Part shown: piece after piece, positions 1 to 13,587 of the stretch
Layout of the letters: every line of letters starts with the position of its first letter
Numbering within the stretch: position 1 is the stretch's first letter
Assembly (NCBI GenBank): GCA_027575765.1
Contig: JANBPT010000470.1
Span: 1 to 34,521, forward strand
Direction: 5' to 3'
Source: Tieghemiomyces parasiticus
Lineage: Eukaryota; Kickxellomycota; Dimargaritomycetes; Dimargaritales; Dimargaritaceae
DNA: 34,521 bases
Translations under genes and position numbers: made by a program
The notes under the pieces: model-generated
Databases searched by the model: none
Told to the model about the DNA's origin: nothing
The model's input: only the letters and a program-made list of their open reading frames with translations

Positions 1-1773
1 GACGAGGCGCAGATTGTCGTCCACAATGTAGGCGAGGACGTTGCGCAGCGGCTGTCCCACGGTCACTGGCACACCTGCCCGTAGAACTGCCGTTAAACTT
101 GCGACAGTTGTTTCGCTGGGCCCGTACATGTTGGCGAAATGGCACTGGCCACTCCACTGGTCAACCAGTTGCTGTGTACAGGGCTCACCGCCACACAAAA
201 TAGTACGGAGGTGTGGTAATTCGCTGCGTCGGAGCCTCCCTAACAACGACGGAGTCACCGAGACCGAATGTGCGGTAGCGAAGTCGGAAAGTAGATCAGG
301 GCCCGGAATGACCAAAGTGCCGCCAGAGACCAACGTCTTTAAGGTGGGCCAGAGGAAGGCATCAAACCCAACACCAAAGGCTAGTAGATCTCGCTTCCCA
401 ACTCCATAGGATTCTGAGTGATATGGGTCAGACGTGATGTTAGCCAGATTGCCGTGCTCGACCATGACACCCTTTGGTTGACCGGTGGTACCCGAGGTGT
501 AGACTATGTAGGCCAGGTCCGTAGGTGTAGAGTGGTGACCTACAATCAGAAAGCTATGGCCTTTGGTATCCGGAACGGCATCGATTATATCTTTAAGTAG
601 TAGCTGGGTTAAAGTAAGGTTCCGGAAACGAACTTGGGTCTCACTACTTGCCAGAACCAGGGTAGCCTTGCTGTCCTCGATAATGTATCGAACACGCTCT
701 TCGGGATACTCGAGATCAATGGGCACGTAGGCGGCGCCGGACTTGAGCACGGCAAACAGGGCTATTACAAACTCGATGGACTTGGACAGGAGGAGGGCGA
801 TTCGAACCTCGGGCCGGGCTCCATGGTCGCGGATAAGCATCTGGGCCAGGGCGGAGGTCATCCGGTCAAACTCGGCGTAGGTGACGGTGCGGCCCTCCTG
901 GTCAAGAGCGATACCGTCAGGGGTCCTACTCGCCCATTCACCGACTAGGAGGTGGACCGGGGTATTTACTGCGTCTGGGTGACTGATGGTGCCAGCGAAC
1001 TGCAGGAGGCGTTGGCGCTCAATCTCATCTACCCAGGCCACATCGACAATGGTTAAGTGTGCGAGCTGTTTGGGATGCACCATCGCCTCGGCCAATGCGC
1101 GGACCACGATACTGAATTGGCGTCCGAGTTCCTGCACCGCTGCCTCGGCCACCTGGGCGCGGTCGAAGACCAGACGGACCTCCAGATTATCCGTGACCAC
1201 CTGCCAGGAGATGACGAGGACGGCCCGAGTCATCGTCGCCAACATAGTAAGGGAAGCCTGTTCGACGCTGACACTAGACTTGTGGCTGGGGTCGAGGCCC
1301 GATGGGTTGCGCTCCCGAGACTGAGTAGACGAAAGGTTGGCGTAGCTGACGAGGACGGTGTTGAGCTGGCCCTGGTCACCAACCTGTACCGGCCACTCCT
1401 GATGATGAAAGGGGTGATCCGAAGAAGAGGTCGAATGTCCGAGGGCCGAGGCAAGCTCGACACCGGGGTCAAGGCGTAGGCCACATACGGTGAGACTATT
1501 GGCCGGGAGTTTAAGATCCAGCGGCGGCGACGGGGCCTGGACATGGCCGAAAGCAACCTGTTCAGCACCGGTGTAGCGGGACAGGAGGATGCCCCAGGCC
1601 ACTTTGCCGAGTCTGTCGGAGTGGAGCTTGGTTGACAGGGGAGTCTCCGCCGAAACCTGGCCGTAACCCGGCTCAGGGTGAACGGGCTTGAGAAGGGGAA
1701 CGGCAGTAGTCAGGGGAAGGCTATCCGCATTGCGGGTAGGAGCCGGACGCTTAGGGTCGACGACAGTCAGCAT
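1..1773 (-). CDS. Nonribosomal peptide synthetase, N-terminal part (left copy; continues beyond the window)
   Basis: The frame is open and unspliced from an ATG at 1773 to base 1 (591 codons, no stop). Residues about 1-270 resemble only the second half of a condensation domain; no HHxxxDG motif is present. The adenylation domain begins near residue 285 (LVGEWASRTPDGIAL) and shows the A3 loop YTSGTTGQPKG, A4 FDAFLW and A5 MYGPSETT. The window ends shortly after A5. By alignment to the GrsA pocket I read D-A-W-V-L-G-M-V-A, nearest to some leucine codes I remember (weak inference). The family activates an amino acid with ATP and loads it on a carrier protein. The first ~345 residues differ from the right-hand copy at about 20 positions; after that the two diverge strongly. 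Confidence in the family is high; the substrate is a guess. Confidence 0.93.
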   Translation of the reverse strand, partial: MLTVVDPKRPAPTRNADSLPLTTAVPLLKPVHPEPGYGQVSAETPLSTKLHSDRLGKVAWGILLSRYTGAEQVAFGHVQAPSPPLDLKLPANSLTVCGLRLDPGVELASALGHSTSSSDHPFHHQEWPVQVGDQGQLNTVLVSYANLSSTQSRERNPSGLDPSHKSSVSVEQASLTMLATMTRAVLVISWQVVTDNLEVRLVFDRAQVAEAAVQELGRQFSIVVRALAEAMVHPKQLAHLTIVDVAWVDEIERQRLLQFAGTISHPDAVNTPVHLLVGEWASRTPDGIALDQEGRTVTYAEFDRMTSALAQMLIRDHGARPEVRIALLLSKSIEFVIALFAVLKSGAAYVPIDLEYPEERVRYIIEDSKATLVLASSETQVRFRNLTLTQLLLKDIIDAVPDTKGHSFLIVGHHSTPTDLAYIVYTSGTTGQPKGVMVEHGNLANITSDPYHSESYGVGKRDLLAFGVGFDAFLWPTLKTLVSGGTLVIPGPDLLSDFATAHSVSVTPSLLGRLRRSELPHLRTILCGGEPCTQQLVDQWSGQCHFANMYGPSETTVASLTAVLRAGVPVTVGQPLRNVLAYIVDDNLRLV

Positions 1774-1971
1774 GGTTGCAAAAGGCTGGTGGCGAGCGGG
1801 TCGGTATGGGGTCGACAGGTATGACTATAATGGTAGGAATGATTATGGTGCTAACTAACAAAATGGCGAATATATAATTGTGGATTGGGAATCCGCATAT
1901 AGACCAGACTTGCACAGTGATAGGCCTCAGAGGAGAGGTACTCTGGACCATGATATGCCTGGCCTTTTATA
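1774..1971 (-). promoter_or_regulatory. Promoter and 5' leader of the left NRPS gene
   Basis: A TATAAAA box lies on the minus strand at 1965-1971, about 190 bases before the start codon. The stretch from this box to the ATG appears identical, base for base, to the matching stretch upstream of the right NRPS (about 31569-31766). A second AT-rich TATATAATT-like stretch lies near 1870-1878. An out-of-frame ATG-led frame (1751-1951, minus) starts just after the TATA box and overlaps the NRPS start. If transcription begins far enough upstream it would be an overlapping upstream ORF. Confidence 0.6.
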
Positions 1972-3267
1972 CATCTTTTTTAGTGGGAGAGGCCTATACC
2001 AATACCTGGCACTCCGATGCGGCGACTTTCTTGACCGTTCGTGCGCTTTCTTTGACGGGCCTGAAGAGCAAGTCAATTGCTCACCTAGATCTAGCCTATA
2101 TTGATGAATTATTACCCCTGCGTGAAATATTCACCTCCGGCCTGGTAATCCTTTCGCATCCCCCTAGTTAGCTGTGCTTTATATCGCCTGCACGGCAGTG
2201 AATCAGAGTCAACGTGGTGCCAAAAGGCATTCCGGCGAGTCGGAATATACTTTATGGATTGAATTGGGGAATAAACGAACGCTTATTAGCCGGCGTTTAA
2301 GTGCCGCGACAACTATTTCTGGGCGACTAGGCCGGTATATATTCATTGCTTATAAGATAAAAGAAGAAGCTCTTAGGGGAGAAAATGGTCGTCCTAAAGG
2401 CCAGTCGAGTAGGGGCTCTACCGGGATGGGCGGCTGTAGGGTAGTAATGAGCGAGTGAGTGAGTGGGGGTTGCGGGGTGGGCGAGTTAATGCGAGTGTTG
2501 GTGGGTGGGGTCGGAGCCCAAGAGATTATAGGAGCGGTCAATATATGGAAAGACTAGCCCGCAGCAAGGAATAGCGTGGCTGTTAAGTAGTGTGAGGTGC
2601 CCATTCATTACCCCTAGAGTTTCTAGTATATCCTCGCCAGTACATCCACATCTATAGATTTTATATATTAGCCCCTGTGAGCTGCTCACGCTTTAACCGC
2701 TTATCGTTCCCATTAAGTCCATCGCTGCGACTGAGGTGTCTCCGGAATGACGTTGAGATTAGACGACTTTCTCTCGGTGTTTCAGGTGTAACCCCCTCCA
2801 ACACAAAGGATGTGCAAGGGGAGGGTATGCAGCCCGAAGGAGGGGCGATTGGCGAGAAGGCAGAGGTTAAAAGCCGATATACCGATTTGCCACAAAGGTT
2901 TGATCCCTTCAAAGCCAACTCGTGTATTTTGACGATTAAATCCACTACTTTGTACCACTCAGCAGGCTCACCCTAGCCAGCTATCGAAGCTGGAGCAGAA
3001 GTTACTTGGTTGGAGCTTACCATACTTTTATTGCCAGGTGTCCAAGTCCACATTCAGTGTGGCGAATAGCTTACTGGGTAGCCGCCATTTGATATCTTTG
3101 AATTGCCGGCAGTCGCAGTGGGCTACATCTGGATAGTAAGGGTTGGATACAGCTTCACCCTGTTGTCAGGAATGCAGCCGTGTGTGGTTGCAGCGAAATG
3201 TGTTAGTGAGTTTTTATAGTAAAGCTGTTGGGGGGAGGTGATAGCGGAAGCTTCTGTGTGCTTTTGC

Positions 3268-3608
3268 CTATGCCGAGAAAGTGGGCCCTAACCTGTACTC
3301 CGCACAGTGGTTGACGGAAACCTTGGCATCAGGAAACTTGGCGTTCAAGCGTAACATGCCGCGGCTGTTAAACCAATATACATGCACGCCGTTTCTGTAG
3401 AATGCTTCGATTGCACCTGCACCAGCATGCAATTCAGAGCTTACCTATGAACCCACCTACTACGCAATGATGCTGATATCAAGCTCTTTGTTTCCCGCTT
3501 TGGTGGCGGTCAGCACCTCCACATATAGCATGAAGCCTTGTGTAGCTCACAATACTTACCAGACACACATTTTTGCTTTTTGATCCATTGCGGCTCAACG
3601 CCGTTCAC
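3268..3608 (-). CDS. Putative small gene, last two exons (5' part unresolved)
   Basis: Exon 3608-3560 follows an acceptor (tatctag) and ends at a consensus donor (gtaagt). Exon 3416-3268 follows gtgcag and ends in TAG. The donor leaves one base and the acceptor supplies two, so the frame stays open across a 143-base intron and gives 65 residues, VNGVEPQWIKKQ... to ...NHCAEYRLGPTFSA. The composition looks coding (aromatic and charged residues, two cysteines, few repeats). I do not recognise the family. A possible upstream exon ends at a gtgagt donor near 3706, and a minus-strand TATAAAG lies at about 3851-3858, but I found no start codon between them. It may be a gene fragment or a pseudogene. 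It lies just outside the NRPS repeat arm. Confidence 0.35.
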
Positions 3609-4946
3609 CTAGATACCTGTGGTGCCCACAAATGGGGCCTGGCACCAACTGGACAAGTAGACAGGTGGGGGGGTTGGAGGGGTTAATTGCAAAGGTGTGG
3701 AGTGCTACTCACTGTCAAGCCAATACTGTGGTGGGAGGTCCAGCCCCCCCCCAGCTGAGTCACCCCCCGCCTGCGCACTGCCACGATACAGTCGCACCGG
3801 AGCCGATATGGCTCCTCCGGCGCGACGGTCAGTCCCCAGGATACCCTTTTCTTTATATGGTCAGAACCGGTTAAGTAGCAGGATGACCGGTCGGTATAAG
3901 ACGGAGAGCACCACAACCCCTAGTGTAGAGCAGGGCTTTCTTCTTTACAATTTTTCTCTATCTCGTTACCATTCCGTATCTCGCTTCCTTCACCTTTCCC
4001 GCATCTCGTTCCTTTCCGCCGCAGGCATTTCATTTCGTTAAAGCATTATTCACCACAATACAAGAAGGTAGATGACAAGTCGGTGGAGGGCGGGGGCCCG
4101 AGTTGATATAGTCTGCCGTGAGGTTTCCATGTCTTGGGCTGGTTAAGTTGGTGTGTGTCGCCAGCGGTGGCATGCACGATCCTGCAACCTTTGATGGATA
4201 ATGGCCTGGAAGTGCCCTGCGGTCCAACGCACCCGCTGTGTCGTGGTTGGTGACCTGATTTATGGGTGTCACAATACCGAATGCCCCAGCAGGCTAATTT
4301 TCATCCACCAGGAATTTGTATCTGTGATTTCCAGGGCCTATCTAATGTGTAACTAACGTATACAATAGTAAACGCCCCTCCCCCCACCGGAAAACTGCTT
4401 TAGCCAGTTGTATGGGGGGCCAACTTCCCGTGTAGGTCGGTCAGGATTGGACAGCCAACATTCACTTGGACGGATTATTATACAAGGTTCATTCCATTCA
4501 ATCGGGCTAGGCGTATTTCCACCTAGTGGTCCCTCCCTCCTCCTGTATGGTGTACGGCTTCCTCTCTCTCTCTGTATCTGCCCCTCCTATAAGCACGCCT
4601 TCCCGCTGCCCCTCCACGAAAGGGTCTGGTCTCATTAACTATCGATATTGCCTTGCCAATGCCATTCGGTCTCTGCGGGTCACTAGGCCCCACTCTGCCG
4701 CACTGGTTAGAATAACTGGCAATTTGATACGGCCACCGCGGCTATCGACTGGGCCGAATTCTGGCATTACTAGTTTAATTTAGTTCGAGTTAGTTCAGGT
4801 GTCGACGGCATATGTAGTACAATTATGAGTTTGTGAGAAGGGAATGGGAGGAAGAGAAAGAGAGGGGGGCTGGTAGATATGATATACAACACGAGGGAGA
4901 GAGTGGTATGGAGATCGGCAAGGCCAAAGCAATCGCCATGAATACT
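3609..4946. other. Intergenic region, no gene supported
   Basis: This holds a C9 tract near 3745, a pyrimidine-rich stretch at about 3937-4022 and TATA-like words on both strands near 3850 and 3893. The open frames here are short, lack consistent composition and show no recognisable motif. The right part is the 3' flank of the PFKFB gene. Confidence 0.5.
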
Positions 4947-7542
<2,596 letters not shown>

Positions 7543-10490
7543 TCCAGGGGTGGGATAAGAGTGGACCGTCTAGGAGGGCTGAGGTGTATAAATAGAGCAA
7601 CAGACAGCGTAGAATCTCTCGAACGGCAACACAAATGGGGGGATGGTTTCGGTTGCTAGGGCAGAGCAGACAAACGAAGTGGGAAGGCAGTAAACCCAAT
7701 GCAATAAAAGGTCGCCAACGACAAGGATAGGGCGAGACCTTGTACAGAGGCGTGGAAGGAAGAGGAGGGAAATGCGATAGGCAATTTGGTGTAGGGGGGA
7801 GCGGATCGGGCGGAACCTAGTCAGCCAGGTCGAAGGAGCGGCTGCCGCAGCGAAGTCTAGCGAGTAGGAGGGGGTCGAGTGTCGGCGTGGCTGAGAAGGG
7901 GGAGGGGCAAAAAGTGCAACGGCGGGGACCGAAAAGGCAAGGTGTGCAGGATGAGGCCCAGGGGCAGGGGAAGAGGGGCACCGGCAGAAAGCGCGCGCGC
8001 ACGTACAGACCCACAAGGGCAGGCCGGGAGCGGGAAATGCCAATGGTAAAGGGAACGGCGGCCAACAAACTGTCAGTTGGACGAGGCTGGGCCTATGAGA
8101 CGGGCAGCTAGAGACGGTCAACGGGTTCGGTGAGATGACGGAGGAGGCAGCGGGCCGGCGACGGGGCTGCTGAGAGGGGGGGCGGGGGCTTTTATCGTTT
8201 GCGGAGGATGCTGTATGCACGGTTTCTGAGGGATACAAGTGGTTTTGAAGGACGATGTGGGAACGGCGGGTAAGTATGGGCGTATTTAAGCTGGGCTATA
8301 TAAAGGGACGGTATGCGAGGGAGTGCAGAAGGGGGAGTGACGAGTTTGGCTACGCCACCGACGAGTCCCAGGGACGATGGGATGGCTCAGGGCCGAGAGA
8401 ACAGGTGGGAGTTGAGAGATAAGGGGAGGGGACCACGCGGCGTGATAAGGCCCGACTGCATACATTAAAATACTGATGCACCCAGCTCTGCATGACGTGG
8501 AGACGGGCCACGGCGAGAGAACAGGGGTCGCGCATATTATTATTGCCAAAAAAAAATATGCGCGGAGGGGGTAAGCCAACCGATGCCACCGCCAAGTAAC
8601 ACGGATGCGATTGCTGGGTGGCGGAGACCCAATGCATGGCCAGCCCTATTCGCCCCTCCCCACCTGACGTCGTGGCCGTTCAGCCCGACGGTGCACAAAG
8701 GCTTGCGGCGGTTATCGGAAGGTGTAAATCAGCGCTGCTGGCCTGCGGTGCCTAGCGAGCGCTGGCAGGCAAAAAAATGATATGGGAGGGGCGCGACTTT
8801 GAGTTGTACGAGCGCGGAAGCGGCTCCGTGTCCACGCGGTAGCACCGATGGCTACGAACGTCGCCGTCGCACAAAGCATAGCGCTGGAGCCGACATACAC
8901 CACCCTTCAGGCCAAAGTAGTAGCCGGAGACGCCCAGAGAAGCGGCGACTGACCATCCCACCCGCGGCCACCATGGGCATGATGCGAAACGTCTAGCAAG
9001 CCGGGCGGGAAACGCCTGGGCGGCCCGGTTTATCAGACGACTGGTCGCGTGCGTGCCCAACCAAACGATTCACCTAACACAGGTAAGAAGGACCTAACTC
9101 ATTTTAAGTTAAGGGCATTACGAACCGTGGAGTACGTACCTTGTGTGACCGTGTCAGTGGTATTGGGCCGGGTGGGGCTAGGAACCTAGTTTCTGACTCG
9201 GATCGGTGATGATTTTAACAGGCTAGGCCGGGGTTCAAAACAGAATATGGACTTGCGGACAGGTGGAGGGTCGGAGATGGCAGATAGCGGGCACGGAAGT
9301 GGCCGGGTATATACTAAATAATGTGCCGGGCGGACAGGAGAATGCGTGTCAGCTATAAGGGCCCACAAACGGTGAGTGCTACTATAAGCCTAGCGATAGC
9401 AAAGAAAGGTGTGCATCGAAACACGGGAGCGGTATAGCCGGGCGCTAGATCGGTCAGCGGGCTGGCGTCGTCTTATAATCCCCGTAAGACGAAAGAACGG
9501 TAGGGTACAGCGCGGTGGGATAGGGCGACGTGCGAGAGAGGCCAGCAGCATATAGATTGCCGGTTGGCGAGCGGCTCTACGCTGCACGCTGAGAGGCCCA
9601 ATTCGCTTTATCCTCCGATAGCTTTAATCGCAGGACGCAACAATCAGATTGGCGGAAAAGCTGAGGGCGAGAGGATGATGGATGTACCCTGCGAGAGGAA
9701 GGGGGGAGGTGGAGATCCTATCATCCGCTACCTCGAAACGGAGATTATGCCTGGGACGGCTTGATAAATGTAGCAAGGGGGCGGGGTGGTCGCGAATGGC
9801 CGTCCGCCGTGGGTCCACCTGGCCCGGGCGACGAGGCCGCCAACCAAAGAGACACCCGATCACATATCGGGGTATCGACGGATCACATAATTGCAACATG
9901 TCTGTAGCCCACCCGCCACGGCCAATAGCGAAAGACTGGCTAGGACGTGGCAGCCGCGCAATCCCGAACGTCTGGAATACAGCCGGCTAATAACTGTCCC
10001 CCCAAGACCTCTAATCCCTGCGGCCAACCGTTGCCACTCGATAGGCCCCCCAAGGGGAATTAAGCGGGGGCTTAAAGGCGAAGCCAATGGCCACGGGCGG
10101 CACTGTACCTGCAAGTTCTTGGTCTGATCCCGGCCCGGTCTTAGTGGTCAAGCAAGGGGCTCGCTTCGCTCACCATTGGACACCCGTCCCATTTGCCACC
10201 ATGGGCCTAAGACGGCCATGTTCCACTAATGAGAGCCGCAGGCAGCTATTAAGTGACGTTAAATAAACTGGCTCCTCCGCCATTTGCCACCACGCCGACA
10301 ATCATTGTGTGAGACCGCGTAAGGCAACTGGTATTGGCGAGGAGTCTTATCGTCCCGCCATCTTACTCTAAGCAACCCTTTGGTAGGACACCTACGCAAG
10401 GTTTCTACCCACCAGGGGGGGGACGCTTCCCCTAGCAACGCCACAACGATCAACGGTAATGATATTCGTCATGTTATGATAAAACGCCCC
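7543..10490. other. Long intergenic region upstream of PFKFB, no confident gene
   Basis: From 7543 to 8240 the plus strand is purine-rich, so the minus strand reads as a long Pro/Ser-rich frame (7570-8238) without recognisable motifs; it probably reflects the PFKFB promoter. TATA-like words occur at 7583-7590 (tataaata) and about 8296-8304 (ctatataaag). A consensus donor (ggcgg/gtaagt) sits near 8270 on the plus strand after a short ATG frame starting at 8209, but no partner exon was found. Isolated splice-like signals near 9078-9140 did not give a gene with a start codon. A short perfect stem lies at 10504-10510 with 10515-10521. Confidence 0.4.
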
Positions 10491-10494
10491 GACT

Positions 10495-11031
10495 GTCATA
10501 TGCACGGGGCCAGCGCCCCGTCCCTCGGCCGGCATGTCAGGGCCCAGAGCCCGGGTTTAATTGGGCAAGAAAGCGGCGGCACAAGGTATGTATTTTAGAG
10601 GGCCACCTGAACGGTCGGCCGACATGCGTTGTGCACTAGTTGCGGGCTCCCCGGACTACTGTGCTACCTCTATACTTCCGCCCTCCAGCTTCATCCCCGC
10701 GGGACCGTGTCATGCCAGGGGGTTGCGCTCCCAACCATCGCTGACAAGTGCTCCGACCGACGCTTGTATGAAAAGAGCCTGCGTGACCGTCACCCCCCCC
10801 CAACCCTACGACTACCGGAGCGAGCAGTATCGTCAGCGAATCCACCCGGCCGCATGGGCTGCACCATCCTCTTCCTCCCTTGGCGAGATGCGGTTGAGGT
10901 GACCGAAGACCACGTCAACAGGTAAATAAAAGTGGTATCTCATCGTCCGTTGTCTCATCAGCTACTGGAACGCTGCAATCAATGTTCGCCTCCTCCCTCA
11001 AGGCTCCGACGAAGTAAAGGCGTGGCCGTAA
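10495..11031 (+). CDS. Putative gene, 3' exons (start not found)
   Basis: Three coding-like blocks join in frame. An exon ends at 10585 (before gtatgt) reading ...PGFNWARKRRHK. A second runs 10689-10921 (after ccctccag, before gtaaat) and contains VALPTIADKC and GCTILFLPWRDAVEV. A third runs 10962-11031, reads YWNAAINVRLLPQGSDEV and ends in TAA. Phases agree at both junctions (0/0, then 2+1). The weak point is the second intron, only 40 bases, shorter than any other here. The first block has no ATG in frame, so at least one more 5' exon is needed; its left edge is uncertain. I do not recognise the family. It would lie about 370 bases upstream of CGI121 on the same strand. Confidence 0.4.
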
Positions 11032-11399
11032 ACCTCTTAATGCCCTGTCGCAGCGCGAATCAAAGCATGGCTAGTGTATCAAAGGTGCCTTTTGGCCGAT
11101 ATGGATCAATGTCCTCGGCTAGCCGCTTTCATTACTCAATTCGTTGTATGGCTCCGACCTATCGACTGGACTAGCCACTATAATTAAACCCGTATCTTAA
11201 AACCCCTGGCGAATGTGGATAGAGATTCGTAAGGGTCCGCGGGTAAGCCCCGCCCAACAAAGTACCGATCTCAAGGCACGGCATTCCATACCCTTCCATC
11301 CCCACCCGGTGTGGCCACTCCTTTAGCTTTTAGTCTACATTTTCACCGCTTCAATACCGCTAGCACGAGCCCCACTCCGACCCGTTCGATCCCGCATCC

Positions 11400-12727
11400 A
11401 TGAGCTTCTCCGTCAGCTACCCTCTCGCTGCGACCGACGACCCGCGCTCAGTCCATCTAGCCCTGTGGACTGATGTGACCAATGTGACCGAGCTCAACCA
11501 GCGGCTAGTCGCCCGAGACACGTCCCTCAACCTTGCCCTGGTTAATGCGTGCATGGTACGTGATCACTGGCTTACGCTGAATCAGGCTAACTATAAAAGA
11601 TATCCGCTCAACTGTTTTTCTAGACCCCTGCAAACCGTGAGGGGCCGCCGCACCAGCGGTCACGCCGACCCTGCTTATGCGAACTAAAAAGGCGAGGCGC
11701 CTCCCCCTTCCCCGCCATACCAACTTGCCCCCGCTAACCCTGAAGCCAACACAATCATATCTTGCCTCTGACCAACGCACCGCCTAACGCACGTCACCTC
11801 CCTCTTCAATAGATACTAGACCCCTATCAGCTCTTGACTGCTACCCACCGTGCTGCCCAGGCCGAGCAGGAAGACCGTCTACGAACGAATAGCGTCCTGT
11901 CAGAGATTGTATACAACTTGTCTGCCAACAACAATGTAGGTCTTGATGTCAGCGTACCAAACCCAAATCACACTGATCAAGACCGGCCGGCGAGCCAGAC
12001 TGGTATTTCCGGGCCTAATCCTTCACCCCCTCGTAATTCAATGGTCTCGCCCATTCGACCTTTATACCCTCTGGATTACGTACTCGTAGATCCGGGAGGC
12101 CTTCACGCGGTTCGGACTCACGCCAGCGACCACCACCGTCGTTGCTGTGCGCCTAGGTGGTAACGCCGACTCTGTAAGTAACAACTCAGTGGATTACGGT
12201 GAATTGTACTGGTCCCTTAGGTCTGACGACAATCCGCGGCCAACAACCCGACATACCTTACCGCTCTCTTCAGCCGGTTCTAATCGGAATGCACACTCTG
12301 TTGGTTATCTCGATGTTTGTTAGTTCACCGCCGATACGGAGCGGGCGCTCAAAGGTCGACCCGTCGCCATTACCGAGTTGGAGTCGATCAGTAACGTCTC
12401 AGCCATTCGCAAGGTAAGTCACACTTGCGTGCCTCTGGATTTAATTAGGCACCCACAACATGCCTGGGGCTGCTCTCTGATCGCAATGGTGGTGGCTTGG
12501 TCGGTTGCAACCAACGAACGCTACTCGCCAGCTTATTCACCCGACCAACTACCTAAATTGATGGATACCATCCTTCCCTCTCTCTCTCTCTCTCTCTCTC
12601 TAACCATTGATATATATCACATTGTTCTGGCTCATTATAGTGCTACAAAGTCCCTGCGGAGATGGAGGCCCGTGACGACATTCTCAATTATATCCTGAGC
12701 GCTATGGCCCTTAAAGGTCACACGTAA
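11400..12727 (+). CDS. CGI121: EKC/KEOPS complex subunit Cgi121 (TPRKB homolog)
   Basis: Five exons: 11400-11555, 11813-11935, 12090-12173, 12324-12413 and 12641-12727. Every exon length is a multiple of three and all junctions are GT-AG, giving 179 residues, close to human TPRKB and yeast Cgi121. Diagnostic blocks follow the family in order: LALWTDVTNVTEL and LALVNACM; ILDPYQLLTATHRA; EIVYNLSANNN; IREAFTRFGLTPATTTVV; ELESISNVSAIRK; and a C-terminal helix DDILNYILSAMAL. Cgi121 binds the Bud32 kinase in KEOPS and helps present tRNA for N6-threonylcarbamoyladenosine modification; KEOPS also acts at telomeres in yeast. Intron 4 (12414-12640) contains a CT microsatellite. No single open frame exceeds 110 codons, so the gene is easily missed. 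Confidence 0.9.
12578..12601. repeat. CT dinucleotide microsatellite
   Basis: About 12 uninterrupted CT units lie inside the last intron of CGI121, about 40 bases before the acceptor. They may contribute to its pyrimidine tract. Confidence 0.9.
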
Positions 12728-13587
12728 ACAAAGTACCGTTTACACTGGCCAGACGTGTCGCTATCCCAGGGACTGGTCGTTAAACCCTACTTACCTTGAA
12801 GAGCCAACGACAGGGCATGAAGCACTATCCATTTCGCAACGCGCCGCTTGACCAAATGAGCGACCTGGAGTTCCAAAATGCTAACCGTTCCCGGTTTCAT
12901 GGGACACTGGTAGGCCGTTCATTGTTTGGCTAAACAATATAGAGTCCGGTTAACATCCCCTGGACCCCTGATAGGGATGTCAGCGTGTCGCATCGGCCAT
13001 CTCTCCACCATATGCCTGCTAATCCCCTCCCTCGTACCACTTGACAACTCGTATGGCATTTATGACCTGTAAGCCTTCAAAATAATTAATTAAATGAGGT
13101 AATCCCCAAAAGTAGGCTCAGTTGTCGGAGCCGGAATCATTAGGGCAGGAGCTGCATACTGTTATGGTAGACAATTCGTTCCCGGCAACGAACGCGTAGA
13201 TGGCTCACATCTACAGGCCTACAGTAAAGCGCGTCAAAGAGCCGTACCTAGGTCCAGGTTGGACTTGTGCGCAAGCAGGGTATATTTTGACCGGCAGAGG
13301 GTCTAGGGATATTGAACAGAATAGGCGATAAGTGTATTGGAATGTCGGCTGTTGTGTTTAGGAGGGCTTGTGGTGGGCCAACGTTCCCAAAACCTTGGGC
13401 TTGAGGAGAAAGAGGGAAACAACATTGCGATCCAGCAGGAAAGTCACGTGCAAGGGTACCCTGAAGGGGGGGGCATGCACAGGTACCGTAAGTACAAAAC
13501 AAACGGCAATTACGGTCGTCCCATGCGATTGGCATTCGGCTACCCCTAACGTCTTTTGGCACCGCCGTTCTTCGAATTCTTCGCATT
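12728..13587. other. Intergenic region between CGI121 and CSM1/PCS1
   Basis: This holds the 3' flank of CGI121 and the promoter side of the next gene. Short open frames on both strands (for example 13248-13625 minus and 13337-13549 plus) overlap each other and show no family motif or matched splice signals. I see no gene. Confidence 0.5.

Larger units (their letters stand above)
1..3085. repeat. Left arm of a large inverted repeat (partner about 30495-33541)
   Basis: Reading this stretch in reverse complement gives the right arm. Matching landmarks include the NRPS start codon, 5' leader and TATA box, a G/T-rich patch (about 2450-2510 with about 31030-31100), and a tract near 2690-2945 that matches about 30620-30880. 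Similarity fades at about 3085 on the left and about 30495 on the right. Identity is not uniform: essentially perfect in the NRPS leader, high in the NRPS N-terminus, visibly lower in the distal non-coding part and in the adenylation core. The arm probably continues past base 1, because the left NRPS is cut by the window edge. Confidence 0.9.

Noticed and set aside
1057..1568. Overlapping plus- and minus-strand frames across the left NRPS
   Set aside because: They are shadows of the NRPS reading frame, which is open on the minus strand with intact domain motifs.
3465..3536. Coding-like segment (FMLYVEVLTATKAGNKEL) between the two exons of the 3268-3608 gene
   Set aside because: Using it would need a 23-base intron and it ends in stop codons with no in-phase donor. 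Skipping it gives a phase-perfect 143-base intron.
7570..8238. 222-codon minus-strand open frame
   Set aside because: Pro/Ser-rich composition follows from the purine-skewed plus strand, no motif is visible, and it overlaps the PFKFB first exon in another frame.
8752..9078. Minus-strand frame resembling a mitochondrial presequence plus a membrane segment
   Set aside because: No start codon in the exon or in the candidate upstream exon, and the downstream part needs an unsupported frame change.
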